A stretch of DNA of 64,000 nucleotides from Moringa oleifera (lineage: Eukaryota; Streptophyta; Magnoliopsida; Brassicales; Moringaceae), in the NCBI GenBank assembly GCA_021397835.1, contig JAJFZO010000695.1, positions 186,001 to 250,000 of the forward strand. The letters are read 5' to 3'. Shown here piece by piece: positions 61,001 through 64,000 of the stretch (position 1 is the first letter of the stretch; each line of letters opens with the position of its first letter). Made by a program: the position numbers and the translations under genes. A model generated the notes under the pieces. That model saw only the letters and a program-made list of their open reading frames with translations, was not told the DNA's origin and made no database searches.

Positions 61001-64000
61001 AAACTAGTAAAATTACAACCATTTTGTGAAGTCTAATATTTTTTATTCTTTTGTATTAAACTAATCAAAGATGATAAATTTTTTTAAGAAATTAAAAATA
61101 TACAAAATTTATAAACAAAGTTAAAAAATAAAAGCAAATAAAAAACTAAAAAAATCAAATAAAATAAAAAACTAATAAAAATAAAGCTACTAAAAAACAA
61201 GTGCTAGAAAATAAAAATACTCAACAAAATAAAAACATAAATATGAGATTTTTTTTTAAAAAAACCCAAAGCAACTGAAAATATTAAAAAAAAAAGAGTA
61301 AAGATATTCCAACAAAATCAATACAATACATAGAAAAAGAGAACTCTTTGCAAAGAAAAACATAATTTAAATAAAAAATAAAATAAAAATAAAATAAAAA
61401 TAAAATAGATTTTTTTGAAAAATAAAATACTAAAAAATAAAATAAAATATTAAATTTAAAAAGAAAATATATCAAGTAATTAAAATCATTAAAAAGAAAA
61501 AAATTAATTAAAATAAAATGTGATAAAATCCAATATAATTCAAAGAAAATAAAAAATTTAAAAAAAAACACATACAAAAGATTAGAAAACTGAAAAACTA
61601 AAAAAATCAGAAAATGTAATGTAAAATATTTTATAAATTAAAAAAATTGAAGAATCATAAAATATTCAATAGAAAAAATAGAAAATATTTTTGATTTACA
61701 TGGATCTTTTAAAGAAAAATGTAAAATAAAAATACAACAAATCAAACAATTAAAAAAATATAAATATAACAAAAGTATGTAAAATAAATAAATAAAAATA
61801 TGTAAAAAAATAAAACAAAATTCAAAAATCAGATAAATAAAAATAAAAATAACAATAAACTAAAAACAAAATAAACTAGTAAAATTACAACCACTTCATG
61901 ATGTCTAATATTTGTCATTTTGTATTAAAGTAGTTAATGATAATAAAAATTTAAAAATAAAAAAAAACTATAAACAAGGTTGAAAAGTAAAAGATTAAAA
62001 AATAAAATAAAATAAAAAATCTAAGAAAAATAAGTGTTAGAAAATAAAAATACTCAGCAAAGTAAAAAAATGAATATGAGAATTTTTTTAAAAAAATCCA
62101 AAATAATTTTAAAAAAGAAAAAAAAGTAAAAGAAAATCTAACAAAATTATGATAATACATATAAAAAAGAAACTAGTAAAGAAACTAAACTCTTTACAAA
62201 GCAAGAAAATAGATTTTGTTGAAAAATAAAATAAAATGTAAATATCTCTAAAAATCATTAAAAATCAAAACAAAATGAAAATAGAAAAAATATTATAAAA
62301 TCCAAAAAAAAGGGAAATAAAGAGAATAATTAAAAAACACTAAAAACTAAAAAAACTTCAAAAATAAAAACTAAAAATAAAATAATGTAAAAAAATTTAA
62401 AACAATTGAAGAATCATAACATATTTTATAAAATTAAAAAAAATTATTTTGATTTGCATTGAATTTTAAAGAAAAATATAATAATAATAAAATAAATCAA
62501 ATAGCAAAAGAATAAAAATATCCAAAAAATAAAATATACAAAAATATAATAAAATTCAAAAAATAAAATAAATAAAAAGTAAACGAAAGCTAAACTAAAA
62601 AAATTAACAAAATTGCAACCACTTAGTGAGGTTTAATATTTATTATTTCGCTGAATTAAAATAAACAAAAATAAAAAATTGAAAAAACTAAATAAAGAAA
62701 TATATAAAATTTTATAAAATAAAATAAAATAAGTAAAAATTTTAGAAAAACTAAATAAACTAAAAAATCTTTAAAAAATAAAGTTACTAAAAAAATGATA
62801 AGTGAAGAAAACTAAAAATACCTGAAAATAAATGTAAGAAATTTTTTTTAAAAAAGTCAAAGTAATTTAAAGAAAATAAAAAAAGTTCAAAAAATCCAAT
62901 AAAATCAAGAAAATACATATAAAAAAGCAATAGTAAAGAAACAAAACTCTTTGCAAAGTAGAAAAATAAATTTTGTTGAAAAAACATAATAGAAGATAAA
63001 ATAAAATAAAATATCAAAAATAATTCTTAAAAATTAAATAAAATAAAAATAAAATGTAAAAAATCTAAAATTTTCAAAAAAAATAAAAAATGATTGAAAA
63101 AATGAAGAAAAATCACAAAATATTAGAAAATTTTAAAAAAGAAAAATGAGAAAAAAAAATATAAAATAATTTAAACCATTTCAAGAATCATAAAATATTC
63201 TATAGAAAAAAATTTAAAACCACAATTTAGATTTGCATTGATCTTTTAAAAAAATTGTAATAAAACAAAAATGAAAAAGTGTAAATTTTAAAAGTACAGT
63301 AAAAATTTAAAAATTATTCAAAATAAATAATAAAATTATGTAAAAAAATAAAATAAAATTCAAAAAATAAAATAAATAAAAAGTGATGAAAACTAAAAAT
63401 CAAATGTACTAACAAATTTGTACCACTTGGTGAGGTCTAATATATGTTAATTTAGTCAACTAAAGTAATCAAAGATGACAAAAATTCAAAAAAATTAAAA
63501 AATAAAAATTTTCTAAAATAAAAAATAAAATAATAGCAAATAAAAAATTTTGTAAAATCAAAAAAATAAAAAATCAAACAGCAATAATTTGACTAAAAGA
63601 TAATAAGTGAAAGAAATTTAAAATACACAATAAAATAATATATATATATATATATATTTGTAGGTGAAAATTAAAAAATTCAAAATAACTAAAAGAAAGT
63701 AGAAAAAAAGAGTAAAAAAATCCTACAAAATCAACACAATACATGTAAAAAGAAAAAAAAACAAGCAATAGTAAATAGACAACATTCTTTACTAGGCAAG
63801 AAAATAGATTTTATTATAAAATAAAATAAAACAAATATATATCAAAAAATCATAAAATTAAATTAAATTAAAAAAGTAATAAAATCCAAAAATTTAAAGA
63901 AATAAAAAATGATTTAAAAACACAAAAGATTAAAAACTTAAAAATTAAAAATAAGCAAAAATAATATAAATAATTTTAAAAAAATTCAAGAATAATAATA
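61000..64000 (+). repeat. AT-rich tandem repeat array, + orientation (about 4 units, runs off the window)
   Basis: Islands of the AAAATTACAACCACTT..TGATGTCTAATATTT type lie near 61010, 61875, 62605 and 63405, giving units of about 865, 730 and 800 bp. The CTCTTTGCAAAG or CTCTTTACAAAG island followed by AGATTTTGTTGAAAAA recurs near 62190 and 62945. A TA-dinucleotide run lies at 63640-63657. Units are diverged from each other. The minus-strand open frames here (Phe/Tyr/Leu-rich) are low-complexity artefacts. Confidence 0.85.

Noticed and set aside
1..64000. tRNA, rRNA, CRISPR or bacterial-type signals
   Set aside because: None seen. The regular repeats are long, diverged and intron-containing, which does not fit a CRISPR array; bacterial ribosome-binding sites do not apply to this plant-type sequence.

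Overview
The window looks like nuclear DNA of a flowering plant, probably a eudicot. It is very AT-rich, has spliceosomal-type exon/intron structure, carries remnants of a Ty1/copia retrotransposon, and contains pieces of plant-specific genes: a suberin-type BAHD feruloyl transferase, the microtubule-associated protein AIR9, a plant GPALPP/DnaJ-type protein and a TMEM87-like seven-helix protein. I found no intact protein-coding gene. Recognisable coding sequence is decayed, truncated or reduced to single exons. All family assignments come from memory of protein families, without a database search.

Region 1 (1-8.2 kb): AT-rich DNA, then three broken host-gene pieces in a row on the + strand. 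These are two exons of a GPALPP/DnaJ-type protein (3.2-3.5 kb), an omega-hydroxypalmitate O-feruloyl transferase pseudogene (4.5-5.9 kb) and the last three exons of a TMEM87-like membrane protein (6.7-7.5 kb). The transferase pseudogene lies between two direct repeats of about 380 bp. Region 2 (8.8-9.85 kb): a scrambled copia remnant in which a reverse-transcriptase piece precedes gag and protease pieces. Region 3 (9.85-16.9 kb): mostly non-coding, with a three-copy tandem repeat, a possible hAT terminus and two AT-rich satellite-like blocks.

Region 4 (about 17-51.5 kb) is the main feature: a minus-strand array built from pieces of an AIR9-like gene. Two linker exons lie at 17.2-17.7 kb. An exon for the last A9 repeat (exon I) then occurs 13 times between 25.0 and 50.7 kb, and an exon for an early A9 repeat (exon II) occurs 11 times, mostly in units of about 1.15 kb. 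These units sit inside larger blocks of 6.5-7.6 kb that are themselves tandemly duplicated. Reading frames and splice sites are lost in a mosaic way, so the array looks like an expanded pseudogene locus, although some exon copies remain open.

Region 5 (51.5-53.4 kb): exon-like pieces on the minus strand, one from a plant AAA-ATPase of the DAA1 type. Region 6 (54-64 kb): extremely AT-rich tandem repeats of about 0.8 kb in both orientations, with short conserved islands, interrupted by ordinary DNA at 56.9-59.1 kb that includes a small GC-rich stretch near 58.5 kb.
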